Below are positions 43,701 to 52,490 of a DNA stretch of 64,000 nt, one piece after another (the first letter of the stretch is position 1; each line of letters starts with the position of its first letter). The notes under the pieces are model-generated. The model had not been told where the DNA came from, made no database searches, and was given only the letters and a program-made list of their open reading frames with translations. Both the position numbers and the translations under genes were made by a program. This DNA is from Pseudoramibacter porci (GTDB lineage Bacteria > Bacillota > Clostridia > Eubacteriales > Eubacteriaceae), in the NCBI RefSeq assembly GCF_009696145.1, contig NZ_VUMO01000008.1, positions 51,147-115,146 of the forward strand. The letters are read 5' to 3'.

Positions 43701-45190
43701 CTGAATCGACAAGTACCTCAACAAGTGCATCAGCCAGCGGTTCAACCTCGGCTTCACAGTCAGCGAGCACAAGCGAATCGGCTGCGGCGTCTGAATCAAC
43801 AAGCACCTCAACAAGTACATCGGTTAGTGGTTCAACCTCAGGGTCACAGTCAGCGAGCGCAAGCACCTCGGCTGTGGCGTCTGAATCGGCGAGCACGTCG
43901 ACGAGTGTATCAGCTAGCGGTTCAACCTCAGGGTCGCAGTCAGCAAGCGCAAGCGAATCGGCTGTAGCATCTGAATCGGCGAGTACCTCAACAAGCGCAT
44001 CGGCTAGTGGTTCAACCTCAGGGTCGCAGTCAGCGAGTGCAAGCGAATCGGCTGTGACATCTGAATCAGCAAGTACCAGCGCTTCAGCTGCGGCATCTGA
44101 ATCGACAAGCACCTCAACAAGTGCATCGGCCAGCGGTTCAACTTCGGCTTCGCAGTCAGCGAGCGCAAGCACCTCGGCTGTGGCATCTGAATCAGCAAGC
44201 ACCTCAACAAGTGCATCGGTTAGTGGCTCGACCTCAGGGTCACGGTCAGCAAGTAGCAGCGAATCGGCTGTGACATCTGAATCAGCAAGTACCAGCGCTT
44301 CAGCTGCAGCGTCTGAATCAACAAGTACTTCAACAAGTGCATCGGCCAGCGGTTCAACCTCAGGGTCACAGTCAGCAAGCACAAGCGAATCGGCTGCGGC
44401 ATCTGAATCAGCAAGTACTTCAACAAGTGTATCAGCTAGTGGTTCAACTTCGGGGTCACAGTCAGCAAGCACAAGCGAATCGGCTGCGGCATCTGAATCA
44501 GCAAGTACTTCAACAAGTGTATCAGCTAGTGGTTCAACTTCGGCTTCGCAGTCAGTAAGTGCAAGCGAATCGGCTGCGGCGTCTGAATCAACAAGCACCT
44601 CAACAAGTGCATCGGCTAGTGGCTCAACCTCGGCTTCGCAGTCAGCGAGCGCGAGTGTTTCGGCCAGTGCCAGCGCGTCGATGAGCGCATCTGCATTAGT
44701 TTCGGCCAGCGCGGCGGCTTCTCTCAGCGTTTCGGCTTCGGCTGCCGGTTCGGCAGTGGCGGCCAGCACGAGCACCGCCCCAGCAAGCACGTCGGTGCAA
44801 CTGAGCACGTCGACCAGCGAAAGCACATCGCTCAGCACTTCTGCCTCGGCAGCAGATGAACAGACGCGCGCAAGCCAGCGGGCAAGTTCGAGCGACAGCG
44901 CCAGCGCAGCGGCCAGTGAAAGTAAATCGGCCTCGGCGTCAACGGCGGCCTCTGAATCGGAAACGGAAAACAGCAACAGCATTTCCAACAGTATCCGGAT
45001 GTCCGCGGAAGATTCCCTCAGCGCGTCGCCCAGCAACAATATGGCAGGCAGCTCGACCGCATCGGACGGCGCCGTCAGCGCAGCGTCAACGGCGGCCTCG
45101 GCTGACGGCTCCGCGGCGGGTGATGCAGCGGCCTCTTCTGAAATCGACGCATTGGACAGTGTGGTACCGCTCCAGGTGATCAAACACTGA
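37772..45190 (+). CDS. Serine-rich repeat glycoprotein adhesin (Fap1/GspB-like), anchor out of frame
   Basis: Substrate of the accessory Sec system encoded next. The 2472-aa product has a very basic N-terminus and long signal region to about residue 48, a first Ser-rich region (about 50-395), a non-repetitive binding region (about 398-610) with Trp-rich [18 protein letters not shown], and a second Ser-rich region (about 630-2420). The latter contains mixed repeats, a Ser-Glu dipeptide tract and 30-residue units. The Ser-rich parts are expected to carry GlcNAc-based O-glycans. The reading frame ends VPLQVIKH without a wall-anchor motif; an anchor-like tail lies just downstream in another frame. 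GAGGTG precedes the ATG. The ligand-binding specificity cannot be read. Confidence 0.9.
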   Translation: MSKKKKKEKKNQKRKRKEALLRGAAATGAVLGGSAMFGQGNMVYAAVSQSQSDGGSQLESVLEQTSASESRVESVSASTAKSDTPSVRSSQSGAASQQQISTSDQSADSAAFQKAPGSAASVSEDSASASAEQSASEADAMSQSDSALDSEASETASASTAVSQSGSQSGSSAGSQSLATSAKGSAAASQSVGQSVSASAVSSQSVSTVNSVQDEADTKSLSEAASQITSVSVSRGQDSQSASESEARSLAASEQQSRSLDDSARASASGSQSTSFSSSGSASGSASASTSRAMMNGSVSAEASASASASAEASEATSAVVSESVQGSEQLSQETSQSISESASDSASAHTSASASVSASGSQSTSDSLSASLSRIASASASESVSASASASASASEVAGIERVTKVKVFEYTDTANGTITTMTGTLDLETGVVHWTFDYAAKDADQTMRTWWGWASKPNQYQYFGFYLNVVGGAKAPQNITVTDADGNIYTLDNGGFAQNNDSYSRTQVDPATGERKKQSLGSNITTLDYKGRYWGDSYSTTEKINVDGTVTVAFDTSLGDYEEWGKAIANVVVSVQATSSTEATHWSNDAGGYTIHPTVAESTSGSEQSNRGVVVITPEHNYAHEAQSISELTSMSQSTVASVSAKQSQSASSKASASVSTQTSQSVSRSTSRSVSQSQENSRASESRSQSMSQSISNQASRSESINASQSVQQSEQERASQAASQSASRSIASDASASASQSQEASASTSASQSVSQSLSDVLSQSDSAASVSASQSDSIASASTSASTSRSTSLSTSAAHSESEGSQRASLSEASGSVSTSVSQRHSETASASTSASQSASLSASERDSSSVSASESGSESLSGVTSESVSASASTSASQSASESRSTSLSNSQSERTSISVSTSTSLSASTQISESESESESISTSESDSEATSESESESISIRESESESESSSESESESESESESASTSESESESESESESESISTSESESESASESESESESISESESSSESESESISASESDSEAASESESESVSAFESESESISESESESESASTSESESESESISTSESDSEAASESESESESISESESSSESESESESESESESISTSESDSESASELESESESISESESSSESESESESESESESISTSESESESTSESESESESASTFESESESESISESESSSESESESISTSESDSEAASESESESESISESESSSESESESISTSESESEAASESESESTSISESESESSSESESESESESESESISESESSSESESESISTSESDSESASELESESESISASESDSEAASESESESESISTSESDSEATSESERESISISESESESESISTSESESESESESESESESISTSESDSESASESESESESISESESSSESESESESESESESISTSESESESVSAFESESESISESESESESVSTSESTSASASGSTSGSQSASASESAVASESTSTSTSASASGSISVSQSVSTSTSAVASESASTSTSASVSGSTSGSQSASASESAAASESASTSASAAASESTSTSTSASVSGSTSGSQSASASESAVASESTSTSTSASVSGSTSGSQSASTSESAVASDSASTSTSASASGSTSASQSASASNSTSVSEFESSLESESASTSESGSESASVSGSTSVSESTSVSVSTSTSASASGSTSGSQSASASTSAATSESASSSESAAASESTSTSTSASTSGSTSGSQSASVSESTAASESASTSTSVSASGSTSGSQSASASESAVASESASTSTSVSASGSTSGSQSVSASESAVASESASTSTSASVSGSTSGSQSVSASESAVASESASTSASAATSESTSTSTSASVSGSTSGSQSVSTSESAAASESTSTSTSVSASGSTSASQSVSASESAAASESASTSTSASASGSISVSQSASASESAAASESTSTSTSASASGSTSGSQSVSASESAAASESTSTSTSASASGSTSASQSASTSESAAASESTSTSTSTSVSGSTSGSQSASASTSAVASESASTSTSVSASGSTSGSQSASASESAVASESASTSTSASASGSTSGSQSASASESAVTSESASTSASAAASESTSTSTSASASGSTSASQSASASTSAVASESASTSTSASVSGSTSGSRSASSSESAVTSESASTSASAAASESTSTSTSASASGSTSGSQSASTSESAAASESASTSTSVSASGSTSGSQSASTSESAAASESASTSTSVSASGSTSASQSVSASESAAASESTSTSTSASASGSTSASQSASASVSASASASMSASALVSASAAASLSVSASAAGSAVAASTSTAPASTSVQLSTSTSESTSLSTSASAADEQTRASQRASSSDSASAAASESKSASASTAASESETENSNSISNSIRMSAEDSLSASPSNNMAGSSTASDGAVSAASTAASADGSAAGDAAASSEIDALDSVVPLQVIKH
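40516..42150 (+). repeat. Ser-Glu dipeptide repeat tract
   Basis: About 1.6 kb of degenerate 6-bp repeats (forms of TCNGAA / AGYGAA) encode alternating Ser-Glu, broken by Ser-Thr, Ser-Ala and Ser-Ile units in recurring blocks such as [15 protein letters not shown]. Such tracts readily change length by slippage or recombination. The stretch is strongly acidic, unlike the neutral Ser/Ala/Thr repeats after it. Confidence 0.9.
42170..44650 (+). repeat. 90-bp tandem repeat array of the adhesin stalk
   Basis: Roughly 27 units of 90 bp (30 residues) are recognisable by [10 protein letters not shown] followed by SESA(V/A)ASES and (S/A)TSTSAS. Some units carry extra inserted SASTSASAA blocks or lost segments. 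Many units differ only at third codon positions or by Ala/Val/Thr swaps, so they are recent duplicates of one another. Confidence 0.9.
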
Positions 45191-45231
45191 TCGGCCTGGG
45201 CGGCATCGCCTTAAATAAAACTCGAAAATAA
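45142..45231 (+). other. Out-of-frame wall-anchor-like tail of the SRR adhesin
   Basis: In the frame two bases ahead of the adhesin's, this stretch reads [18 protein letters not shown] and then stop at 45229-45231. A Gly, a small polar link, a Gly-rich hydrophobic run and a basic end are what follows the Thr of a sortase motif. The adhesin frame reads VPLQV at the same place, so one lost base in CTCCAGGTG (45170-45178) would explain the loss. The hydrophobic run is short (about nine residues), so the assignment is not certain. Confidence 0.55.
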
Positions 45232-45244
45232 AATAGCACAATAG

Positions 45245-45321
45245 AAATGAGCGATGCCTCTGGGTGTTCATGTTGTGGCATGCACTTTATATAGAGGGAT
45301 TGCTCATTTTTATGTTATAAT
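45245..45321 (+). terminator. Long hairpin terminator followed by an extended -10
   Basis: A 17-bp stem with two mismatches (45245-45261 with 45293-45309) encloses a 31-nt loop and is followed by a T run, which should end adhesin transcription. TGT-TATAAT (45313-45321) directly after it is an extended -10 candidate for the secY2 operon, about 58 nt before its ATG. No good -35 was found, in keeping with an extended -10. Confidence 0.6.
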
Positions 45322-45378
45322 CCTAAGCGTTAGAGGTGCAATCACGCACCGACGTCGTTGGAAAGGAGGCGGGACCCC

Positions 45379-46578
45379 ATGGCACACACCGACACGCACG
45401 AGTTGCGGAAGCGGCTGGTTTTCACGTTGATCGTGCTGGCCGTTTATTTGGCGGCGAGAAGCGTGCTGCTCTACGGCGTCTCGAGCGGCGGCGGGCGCTA
45501 CATCGGCGTCAACGCGCAGTCTCTGGTCACGACGATGTTCAGCGGCGACCGCTACCAGCGCACCATCATGGCGCTGGGGATCATGCCGTACATCAATGCC
45601 TCCCTCCTGGTGCAGGTCGTTTCGGCGATGAAAAGTGCCAACAGCCGCGCTAAAATTTCCAAACAGAAGCAGGACCGCTGGATGCGCGTTGCGGCCTTGG
45701 TCATTACCGTCGTGATGGCTGTTGTCCAATCGACGGACTTGACTTACGCTCCGAGTGCAGGCTCGGTCGCTTTGGTACAGGGGATTGTGATTTTGGAAAT
45801 GATTGGCGGGGCGATGCTGACCTTTATTTTGTGCACCGCTAATGAAAAACACGGGATCGGCGCGCCGATGCCGATTATTTTAGTCAACGTTTTGACCGCA
45901 TTGATTCAAAATTTAGACGCCCATCATTTTCTCCGCTATCCGGTCCTGATGGCGATCAGTTTAGGGGTTATCGCGGGCACGGCGTTTATGGAAAATTCAA
46001 TTATTCGCGTGCCGCTGCAGCGGGTATCCATCCACAATATTCACGCCGATCGGAATTACTTGGCTTACAAGCGCAACCCGGTCGGGATCATGCCAGTCAT
46101 GTTTGCGACGGCCGCCTTCATCGTGCCGCGGTACGCCGTCCGGCTGCTGACGGTTATCATTCCCCAGAGCGCGGCGCTGGCGCAGATCCGTCAGGATATA
46201 GTGATGACACAGCCGTTGGGGATTGCCGTGTATTTGATCATCATTGTCGCTTTGTCGATCGTCTTTGCTTTCATCATGTTAAATCCAAAGGAAAGCGCCA
46301 GACAGCTCCAGCGCAACGGGGACAGCATCGTCGGGGTGTACGCCGGTGCCCACACGACGCGCATGTTGGTTGGCCTGGTCTTGAAATGGAGTATAATCAG
46401 CGGGCTGCTCCAGGCGGGATGCATGGCCGCTTCGCTGGTGTTATCGCTGCAGGATGTCATTCCGGCGACATTGGCGATGCTCCCATCCTCGGGTATGATT
46501 CTGGTCAGTATTGTTTGCAGTTTGGTGCAGGAAATTGGCACGTATTACCGGTACGACGCGTACCGCTTCTTCATGTGA
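45379..46578 (+). CDS. secY2: Accessory Sec translocase channel SecY2
   Basis: Membrane channel dedicated to the SRR adhesin. The 399-aa protein has about ten membrane helices and the SecY plan (GIMPYINASLLVQV near the second helix; RNPVGIMPVMFATAAF; NPKESARQLQRNGDSIVGV). It is shorter than housekeeping SecY (about 430 aa), as is usual for SecY2. The gene order with asp1-3, secA2 and gtfA-gtfB confirms the accessory role. AAAGGAGG precedes the ATG at 45379. No asp4 or asp5 (SecE/SecG-like) gene is visible beside it. Confidence 0.95.
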   Translation: MAHTDTHELRKRLVFTLIVLAVYLAARSVLLYGVSSGGGRYIGVNAQSLVTTMFSGDRYQRTIMALGIMPYINASLLVQVVSAMKSANSRAKISKQKQDRWMRVAALVITVVMAVVQSTDLTYAPSAGSVALVQGIVILEMIGGAMLTFILCTANEKHGIGAPMPIILVNVLTALIQNLDAHHFLRYPVLMAISLGVIAGTAFMENSIIRVPLQRVSIHNIHADRNYLAYKRNPVGIMPVMFATAAFIVPRYAVRLLTVIIPQSAALAQIRQDIVMTQPLGIAVYLIIIVALSIVFAFIMLNPKESARQLQRNGDSIVGVYAGAHTTRMLVGLVLKWSIISGLLQAGCMAASLVLSLQDVIPATLAMLPSSGMILVSIVCSLVQEIGTYYRYDAYRFFM

Positions 46579-46609
46579 GGGCACCGCGCGAAACCACAAA
46601 GGAGGACTT

Positions 46610-48232
46610 ATGGAGTACTTTATTCCAGCCTGGTATCAAAACGGCGACTGGAAGGAAAACGAGCAGGTTTGGTACCGGGCGCGAACCGTGACGGAGTTTG
46701 ACGACACGGTGAAGCAGATTCAGCTGTTCTTCAGAAAAAATGTCGCGCCCTTTAAGATTTTGCTGCTCGGGTTCTCCCCCAATTTTAGACACTTTCTTCA
46801 CCGCCAGGGCGTGTACCACGCGCCGTATTGGTCTTGCTTTGACGCGATGCAGGGCATCACGCTGTCCGATATCGCCATTTTTTCCTTTCACGATTTGTCC
46901 TGGCCGGAGGGCGTCGAATTCATTTATTCGCCCTTTGCGGTGATCGTCAGACGGGGCGTCGAAAAATACGCGCAGATCGAATTCGCAGAAGACGGCAATA
47001 TGTTCCGCGTCGACATGTTCCAAGACGGGGAGCGGACGTGCAGCAATGTCTACGACGACCGCGGCTTCATCTCCTGTCAGATTGTGTACCGCAGCGGGGT
47101 TCCTGTCCGGGAGCAGTATTTCGACGCGGACGGCGTCTGGAAATTTGCGCGGTACATGGACGACGGGCACGTCATCGTCAATCCGGAGAGCAGCTGGTAC
47201 TGCGTGCGCACCGACGGCGGCATCGCGCACGTCCCTTACCGGAAGCCGCGATACGACAAAATTGACGAGATGATCGCCGAGGTCATGGCGGAAAGTCTGA
47301 AGACGGTGTCGGACGCGGACATTTTCTTGATCGCCATGCATCCGCTGCATGCCGAGGTGCTGGCGCAGACCTTATCCCAGAACAAAACGGTGCTCTCCTT
47401 TTTCGGGCGGCGTCTGGACGAAAACGGTATGGGCGAAGGGGACGCGGCCCTGATCGCGGGGGCGGACGCCATCGTCGCCGATAAAAAGGCGACGGCCCTT
47501 CAGATTCAGAAGCAATCGGGGCTGGACGCGGCGGCGATCCGCGTAATCACCCCCTACGACTCGCGGCAGGAATTTGGCAACAGCCTGCACCTTCACGTGC
47601 AGAACATCCTGCTGGCCGTCGATCAGATTGGGGACGCTGATTTTGACCAGCTGGTGGTGCTGCTCGCGGACTACATTCAAAAAGTCAACCCCCGAGCCAG
47701 GGTCTGTCTGTTTACGCGCGCGTCGCGCTACAACATCAGCGGCCAGCTGATGCACCGCGCGCGGAACGCCCTTCGGGCAGCGGGGATGAATCCCGATCTG
47801 GCCAGAGAAGACGAGGGCGTGACCGAGAGCCAAATCGACACCCAGGGTCTCGCCGAGGCCGTCTTCTCGGTCGCGCAGTGCGTCGACGAAATGGCCGTGA
47901 GCCGGACGCTGCGGGAACAGCGGGTCCTCGTCGACCTGCAAGCCGTTCCCGATCAGTTCCTGCAGATTTCCGCCATGAGTGTCGGCATGCCGCAGATTAC
48001 AGCCCGGGAGACGGATTATATCCAAAACGGCAAAAACGGCATCGTCCTCCAAACCCTTGAGGATCTGCCAGCGGCTTTGGATTACTATTTGAGCAGCGTC
48101 GCCCACGCGAACCAGGCGCAGATTGCGTCCTACGAGCTGGGCAGCCGGTTCACGACAGGCCAGCTTGTACAATCCTGGAAGGAGGTCATTGCGAACATTG
48201 AACATCAGAGCATTGCAGCTGGGCCCCGCTGA
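46610..48232 (+). CDS. asp1: Accessory Sec protein Asp1
   Basis: Component of the Asp1-Asp2-Asp3 complex that binds the glycosylated adhesin and is needed for its export. The 540-aa protein starts MEYFIPAWYQNGDW, the characteristic beginning of Asp1 proteins, and its C-terminal half has a glycosyltransferase-like fold pattern (VCLFTRASRYNISGQL; then ISAMSVGMPQI). Family members have lost catalytic function. AAAGGAGG precedes the ATG at 46610; longer in-frame versions overlap secY2. It overlaps asp2 by 35 nt. Confidence 0.93.
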   Translation: MEYFIPAWYQNGDWKENEQVWYRARTVTEFDDTVKQIQLFFRKNVAPFKILLLGFSPNFRHFLHRQGVYHAPYWSCFDAMQGITLSDIAIFSFHDLSWPEGVEFIYSPFAVIVRRGVEKYAQIEFAEDGNMFRVDMFQDGERTCSNVYDDRGFISCQIVYRSGVPVREQYFDADGVWKFARYMDDGHVIVNPESSWYCVRTDGGIAHVPYRKPRYDKIDEMIAEVMAESLKTVSDADIFLIAMHPLHAEVLAQTLSQNKTVLSFFGRRLDENGMGEGDAALIAGADAIVADKKATALQIQKQSGLDAAAIRVITPYDSRQEFGNSLHLHVQNILLAVDQIGDADFDQLVVLLADYIQKVNPRARVCLFTRASRYNISGQLMHRARNALRAAGMNPDLAREDEGVTESQIDTQGLAEAVFSVAQCVDEMAVSRTLREQRVLVDLQAVPDQFLQISAMSVGMPQITARETDYIQNGKNGIVLQTLEDLPAALDYYLSSVAHANQAQIASYELGSRFTTGQLVQSWKEVIANIEHQSIAAGPR

Positions 48233-49712
48233 TTTTTCCCGCCAGGCCGCTCTCCCTTCGGACACGGAATGGCATTACGAGCCGGAGCTGAGCTTTGAAG
48301 ACGCAGAATACGACGTGGCCCTGATTGACCGCATCCTCACCGACCGGGAAGCCGAGATCCTCTCCAGAATCGTGCGGGCCCACAGCCTTTTCGTTCTCGA
48401 CGATGTCCCGCTGAGCGGGAAAATGGCGAAAATGATGGGGCGCCGCTGCGGCAGAAAACTGCCGCGGCAGGATCTGAAGCCCTTTTTGGAAAAACAGCTC
48501 AGGAATTATTTCGGGCGCCCTTACGGCGAAAAGTTTGACGCCCATACCCTGACGGTGGCGCCGGGCTTTCAGGGAAAGGCGGCGTGGCACGGGTTCACGG
48601 AAATGGTCATGGACGGCTTTTTTGGCGATAAAATGCAGCAGGCTGCCTTCTGGCGCGGCAACATTCCGGTGGAAGCGGGGCAGGCCATCGATTTCTGGCT
48701 GGAATACGAAAAGGAGGGCGAGGTGGACATCGCCCTTCAGGTCGTGCAATTTGTGGCGGGGAGCGTCTCAGTCATTCAGAAAATCTGGACCTTTGACGAG
48801 GCCGCGATGCGCCGCCCGGTGACGATCGACAATCCCAAGCAGGATGGCCCGGTTTTCGTCTCCCTGAACGCCAAGGGGCGGGGCAGGCTGCGCATTGTGG
48901 CGCTGCACGACCGGTATTCGCGGCGGGGCGCAGGGGATTTTCTGCCAGGGAGCACGCGGATCGCCGCCAGCAGCCGGGAGGAAATCTTCGCGTATTTGGA
49001 CCCCGGGGATTTAAAGCCGCCGCTGTGCGTGTATTTTTCGGGGTATAAAACCATGGAGGGCTTTGAAGGCTACCGTATGATGCGCAGGATGGGCGCGCCC
49101 TTTCTGCTGATCAGCGAGCCGCGGCTGGAAGGCGGCGCCTTTTATTTGGGTGATGCGGAATACGAACGCCGTCTGAGAAATGTCATCGAAGGTGCCATGG
49201 ACACACTGGGATTTTCCCGGGATCAGGTAATCCTTTCCGGGCTTTCGATGGGGACGTTCGGCGCGTTGTATTACGGCACGATGATCCGGCCGGCCTACCT
49301 CATCGTCGGCAAGCCCCTGGCCAGCCTCGGCAATATGGCGCAGGCGGAGCGGATCGCCCGGCCGGGCGGTTTCCCGACGTCTCTGGACGTGATGTGGAAG
49401 CAGTACCACCAGCTGGACGATGACGCGGTTAGACGGATGAACCGGCGATTCTGGAGTAAATTCGACCGAACGGACTGGTCGGGCCGGACGTTTTGCGTGG
49501 CCTACATGATCGAGGACGATTACGACGCGGACGCCTACACCCAGCTCATTTCCCACGTCAGCGGCCGAGGCGCCAAAATCATCGGAAAGGGGCTGCACGG
49601 GCGCCACAACGACGATACCTCGGGGATCGTCAATTGGTTTCTCAGGCAGTACCAGCGGGTGCTTCGGGACGGATACGGCAGAAAGGGAGCGGAAGATGGC
49701 GGAACAAAATAA
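48198..49712 (+). CDS. asp2: Accessory Sec protein Asp2 (glycan O-acetyltransferase)
   Basis: Alpha/beta-hydrolase-fold protein that in streptococci acetylates GlcNAc on the adhesin and is required for export. The 504-aa product has the nucleophile elbow GLSMGTFGALYYG (Ser near residue 350) and a C-terminal His in GLHGRHND (near 467). Start choice: TTG at 48198 gives LNIRALQLGPADF, which matches the usual Asp2 beginning, with GGAGG 12 nt upstream. A TTG three codons earlier is too close to that site, and longer forms lie deep inside asp1. It overlaps asp3 by 17 nt. Confidence 0.9.
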   Translation: MNIRALQLGPADFSRQAALPSDTEWHYEPELSFEDAEYDVALIDRILTDREAEILSRIVRAHSLFVLDDVPLSGKMAKMMGRRCGRKLPRQDLKPFLEKQLRNYFGRPYGEKFDAHTLTVAPGFQGKAAWHGFTEMVMDGFFGDKMQQAAFWRGNIPVEAGQAIDFWLEYEKEGEVDIALQVVQFVAGSVSVIQKIWTFDEAAMRRPVTIDNPKQDGPVFVSLNAKGRGRLRIVALHDRYSRRGAGDFLPGSTRIAASSREEIFAYLDPGDLKPPLCVYFSGYKTMEGFEGYRMMRRMGAPFLLISEPRLEGGAFYLGDAEYERRLRNVIEGAMDTLGFSRDQVILSGLSMGTFGALYYGTMIRPAYLIVGKPLASLGNMAQAERIARPGGFPTSLDVMWKQYHQLDDDAVRRMNRRFWSKFDRTDWSGRTFCVAYMIEDDYDADAYTQLISHVSGRGAKIIGKGLHGRHNDDTSGIVNWFLRQYQRVLRDGYGRKGAEDGGTK

Positions 49713-50139
49713 AAGCTGGACCGTATATTGGAATGAATACGTCAGCGATACCTATCTGTACGGCACGGAAATCGACTTTCGGGCGGCGGACGACGTTGTC
49801 TTTAAGAACTTGCTGATGCCGCCGGGAACGGCGATCAAGACCTGGTATTCGATGGTCAATTTCCAGGCCGGGCGTGTGGAGCCCACCCTGCCGATCATCG
49901 ACGGCGAAGGGCGCTACCACGTCGCCGTCGATGTGGACTGCGACGTGCCCGGCGGGATCTTCTTGCGGCTGGTTTTTCTTGGGAAAAATGGCGATGAAGC
50001 CGGCAGTCTGGTCGTCGACCAGCCCGAGATGGATTTTCGGTGTCCGCTGAAGACCTACAGCTACGAGGCGCAGTTGATCTGCGCCGGGGCCCACACCTTC
50101 CATTTCCATTCCTTTACAATTTCAGAAAGAACAGCATAA
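49696..50139 (+). CDS. asp3: Accessory Sec protein Asp3
   Basis: Scaffold subunit of the Asp complex; in streptococci it binds the SRR domains and SecA2. The 147-aa protein is of the expected size and has the beta-rich plan of the family (NLLMPPGTAIKTWYSMVNFQ; then YHVAVDVDCDVPGGIFLRL). AGGGAG lies before the ATG, inside the end of asp2, so the two are coupled. secA2 begins 2 nt after its stop. Confidence 0.92.
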   Translation: MAEQNKSWTVYWNEYVSDTYLYGTEIDFRAADDVVFKNLLMPPGTAIKTWYSMVNFQAGRVEPTLPIIDGEGRYHVAVDVDCDVPGGIFLRLVFLGKNGDEAGSLVVDQPEMDFRCPLKTYSYEAQLICAGAHTFHFHSFTISERTA

Positions 50140-50141
50140 CC

Positions 50142-52475
50142 ATGGCAGACAGACGGTTGAACAACTTATTGAAAAAAGTCAAGGCTCAGGGCGTGGCGAT
50201 GCGCGCTCTGAATGACGCACAGCTTCAAGCCGAAACGCCGAAACTGAAGGCGCAGCTGAAAAACGGGAAAACCCTGGAGCAGATTCTGCCGGAGGCTTAC
50301 GCAGCCATTTGCGAGGCGGACCGCAGGGTCTTGGGCAAATACCCTTACGATGTGCAGATTTACGGCGCCATCGCGATGGATCTGGGCGCTCTCGCGGAAA
50401 TGAACACCGGCGAAGGCAAGACCTTGACGGCGACGATGCCTTTGTACCTGAACGCCCTGACGGGAAAGAGCACGATCCTTGTGACCGCCAACGAGTACCT
50501 GGCCTACCGCGACGCGGAGGAAATGCGCCCGGTCTTTGCGTTCATGGGGCTCGACCAGCGCGCCGGCGTGTCGCAGACGCCGGGAGAATTTCTGACTAAT
50601 GATCAGAAGCGCGAGAATTACAAGGCGGATATTCTTTACACGACCCATAGCGTGCTGGCCTTTGACTATCTGTTAAACAATCTGGTGATGCGGGCGGAGG
50701 ACCGCTTCCTTCGGGATTTTTATTTCATCATCATCGACGAGGCTGACTCGGTGCTGCTGGACGGCGCTCAAATGCCTTTAGTCATTTCCGGTGCGCCCCG
50801 AGTCCAGTCGAATCTGTATCAGATGGCGGACTTTTTCGTCTCGACCCTCAAAGCGGATTTGGATTACGAAACTGAGGACAAGGCCGTCTGGCTGACGGAA
50901 CGAGGCGTCAAATACGCCGAACGCTTCTTCGGCATCCGTGGATTTTACGCCAGGGAGCATTTCGAGCTCAACCGCCACGTGACACTGGCGCTGCGGGCCC
51001 ACGTTCTCTTCGAGCGGCAGAACGACTACATGGTCTCCGATCAGGATGAAATCGTCCTGCTGGACAACAGCACCGGCAGAAGCCTGCCGGGGATGAAGCT
51101 TCGCGGCGGCGAACACCAGGCGCTGGAGCAGAAGGAGCACGTCCCCTTGACCCAAGAACAGCGTTCAGTCGCCTCCATCACTTACCAGAATTTGTTTTTG
51201 ATGTTCCCGAAAATGTGCGGCATGAGCGGGACCATTGCCGACGCGCGAAAAGAATTGCGGACGGTCTATCACAAAAAGGTTGTCGTGGTGCCGCCCCACA
51301 AAAAATTGCAGCGCATCGATCAGAAAGACCAGTATTTTGTGACGGCCGAAGAGCAGTATCAGGCAGCCCTTGAAGAGACCCTCCGACACCACCGGACGGG
51401 CCAGCCAGTGCTCATCGTAACGGCCACCATTCAAGATACCCAGATCTTTTCGCGGATGCTGGTGCGCGAGAGTGTCCCCCACAGTGTGCTGAACGCCGAT
51501 AACGCTTATTGGGAGGCGGAAATCATTGCTGCCGCCGGCATGCGCGGCGCGGTGACGGTGTCTACCGGTATGGCGGGCCGGGGCACCGATATCAAGCTTG
51601 AGCCGGGGGTGCAGGCTCTCGGCGGGCTGGCAGTCATCGGTGTCGGCCGGATGGAAAACGTCAGGCTGGAACGTCAGGCCAGAGGCCGGGCCGGCCGCCA
51701 GGGTGATCCGGGCTCGTCCCAGTTCTTTGTGTCGCTGGAGGACGAAATCGTGACGACCATGAACGGTGAAAAGGTGGAGGCTTACATCGACGGCAGCCGC
51801 CGCATTTCTCCGGGCCGGCTCAAACGGCTCATCGACGGCGCCCAGAAGACGATGGAAGAGCAGGGCGTTTCGACGCGGGAACAATCCGTGCGCTACGACG
51901 AAATTCTGCGGCGCCAGCGGGAAATTTTGTACGCCGCCCGGGACCGCCTGCTGGACAAGGGCGACATCGATCCGAGGATGATGCGGGGCATCATCCGGGA
52001 CAACCTGACAGCTTTTGTGAAGGCCCATCCCCGTTTGACGCCCCACGAGCTGAGCCGCTACGTTCTCGACAATCTGACCTACGAGCTGGATCCGGCGGTC
52101 ATCCAAATTGATGGCCATGGCCGGAAAGACCAGCAGCGGCTGTTGAAACGCATGGAAGCTTACGCTGCTCGGCTCTACGAACAGAAAGCGGCCGGTTTCT
52201 CAAAAGCAGACCAGCTGCAGGCATACACGCGGCAGTGCTTATTGAACGCATTGGACGACGGCTGGGTCGAAGAGGTCGACTACCTGCAGCAGCTGCAGTA
52301 CGCGATTACCACCCGGGGTACCGCGCAGCGCAACCCGATTTTCGAGTACAGCCGCGAAGCTTACCAATCCTTTGAAGCGATGAAGGCCACCATGAAGCAG
52401 AACATCGCCCGAAATTTCTTCTTGGGGGATCCCCAAATTGGCGATGACGGCAAAATGACAATCATATTCCCGTAA
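50142..52475 (+). CDS. secA2: Accessory Sec ATPase SecA2
   Basis: ATP-driven motor for the adhesin. The 777-aa protein is shorter than housekeeping SecA (about 840 aa) and lacks the C-terminal zinc-binding tail, as expected of SecA2. Visible motifs are NTGEGKTLTATMP (Walker A, near residue 90), IDEADSVLLD (Walker B, near 200), GRGTDIKL and QARGRAGRQGDPGSSQFF. The ATG at 50142 lies 2 nt after asp3 and has only a weak ribosome site, so translation is probably coupled to asp3. Confidence 0.95.
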   Translation: MADRRLNNLLKKVKAQGVAMRALNDAQLQAETPKLKAQLKNGKTLEQILPEAYAAICEADRRVLGKYPYDVQIYGAIAMDLGALAEMNTGEGKTLTATMPLYLNALTGKSTILVTANEYLAYRDAEEMRPVFAFMGLDQRAGVSQTPGEFLTNDQKRENYKADILYTTHSVLAFDYLLNNLVMRAEDRFLRDFYFIIIDEADSVLLDGAQMPLVISGAPRVQSNLYQMADFFVSTLKADLDYETEDKAVWLTERGVKYAERFFGIRGFYAREHFELNRHVTLALRAHVLFERQNDYMVSDQDEIVLLDNSTGRSLPGMKLRGGEHQALEQKEHVPLTQEQRSVASITYQNLFLMFPKMCGMSGTIADARKELRTVYHKKVVVVPPHKKLQRIDQKDQYFVTAEEQYQAALEETLRHHRTGQPVLIVTATIQDTQIFSRMLVRESVPHSVLNADNAYWEAEIIAAAGMRGAVTVSTGMAGRGTDIKLEPGVQALGGLAVIGVGRMENVRLERQARGRAGRQGDPGSSQFFVSLEDEIVTTMNGEKVEAYIDGSRRISPGRLKRLIDGAQKTMEEQGVSTREQSVRYDEILRRQREILYAARDRLLDKGDIDPRMMRGIIRDNLTAFVKAHPRLTPHELSRYVLDNLTYELDPAVIQIDGHGRKDQQRLLKRMEAYAARLYEQKAAGFSKADQLQAYTRQCLLNALDDGWVEEVDYLQQLQYAITTRGTAQRNPIFEYSREAYQSFEAMKATMKQNIARNFFLGDPQIGDDGKMTIIFP

Positions 52476-52490
52476 AGACAGGAGGTTGGG

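Noticed and set aside
42170..44650. Regular 90-bp repeats as a CRISPR array
   Set aside because: There are no unique spacers; the units are contiguous, in frame and encode the Ser-rich stalk.
40519..45183. Long minus-strand open frames rich in Ser-Asp or Ala-Asp-Leu opposite the adhesin repeats
   Set aside because: They are mirror images of the Ser repeat codons, have no ribosome sites or signal peptides, and run against a clear plus-strand gene.
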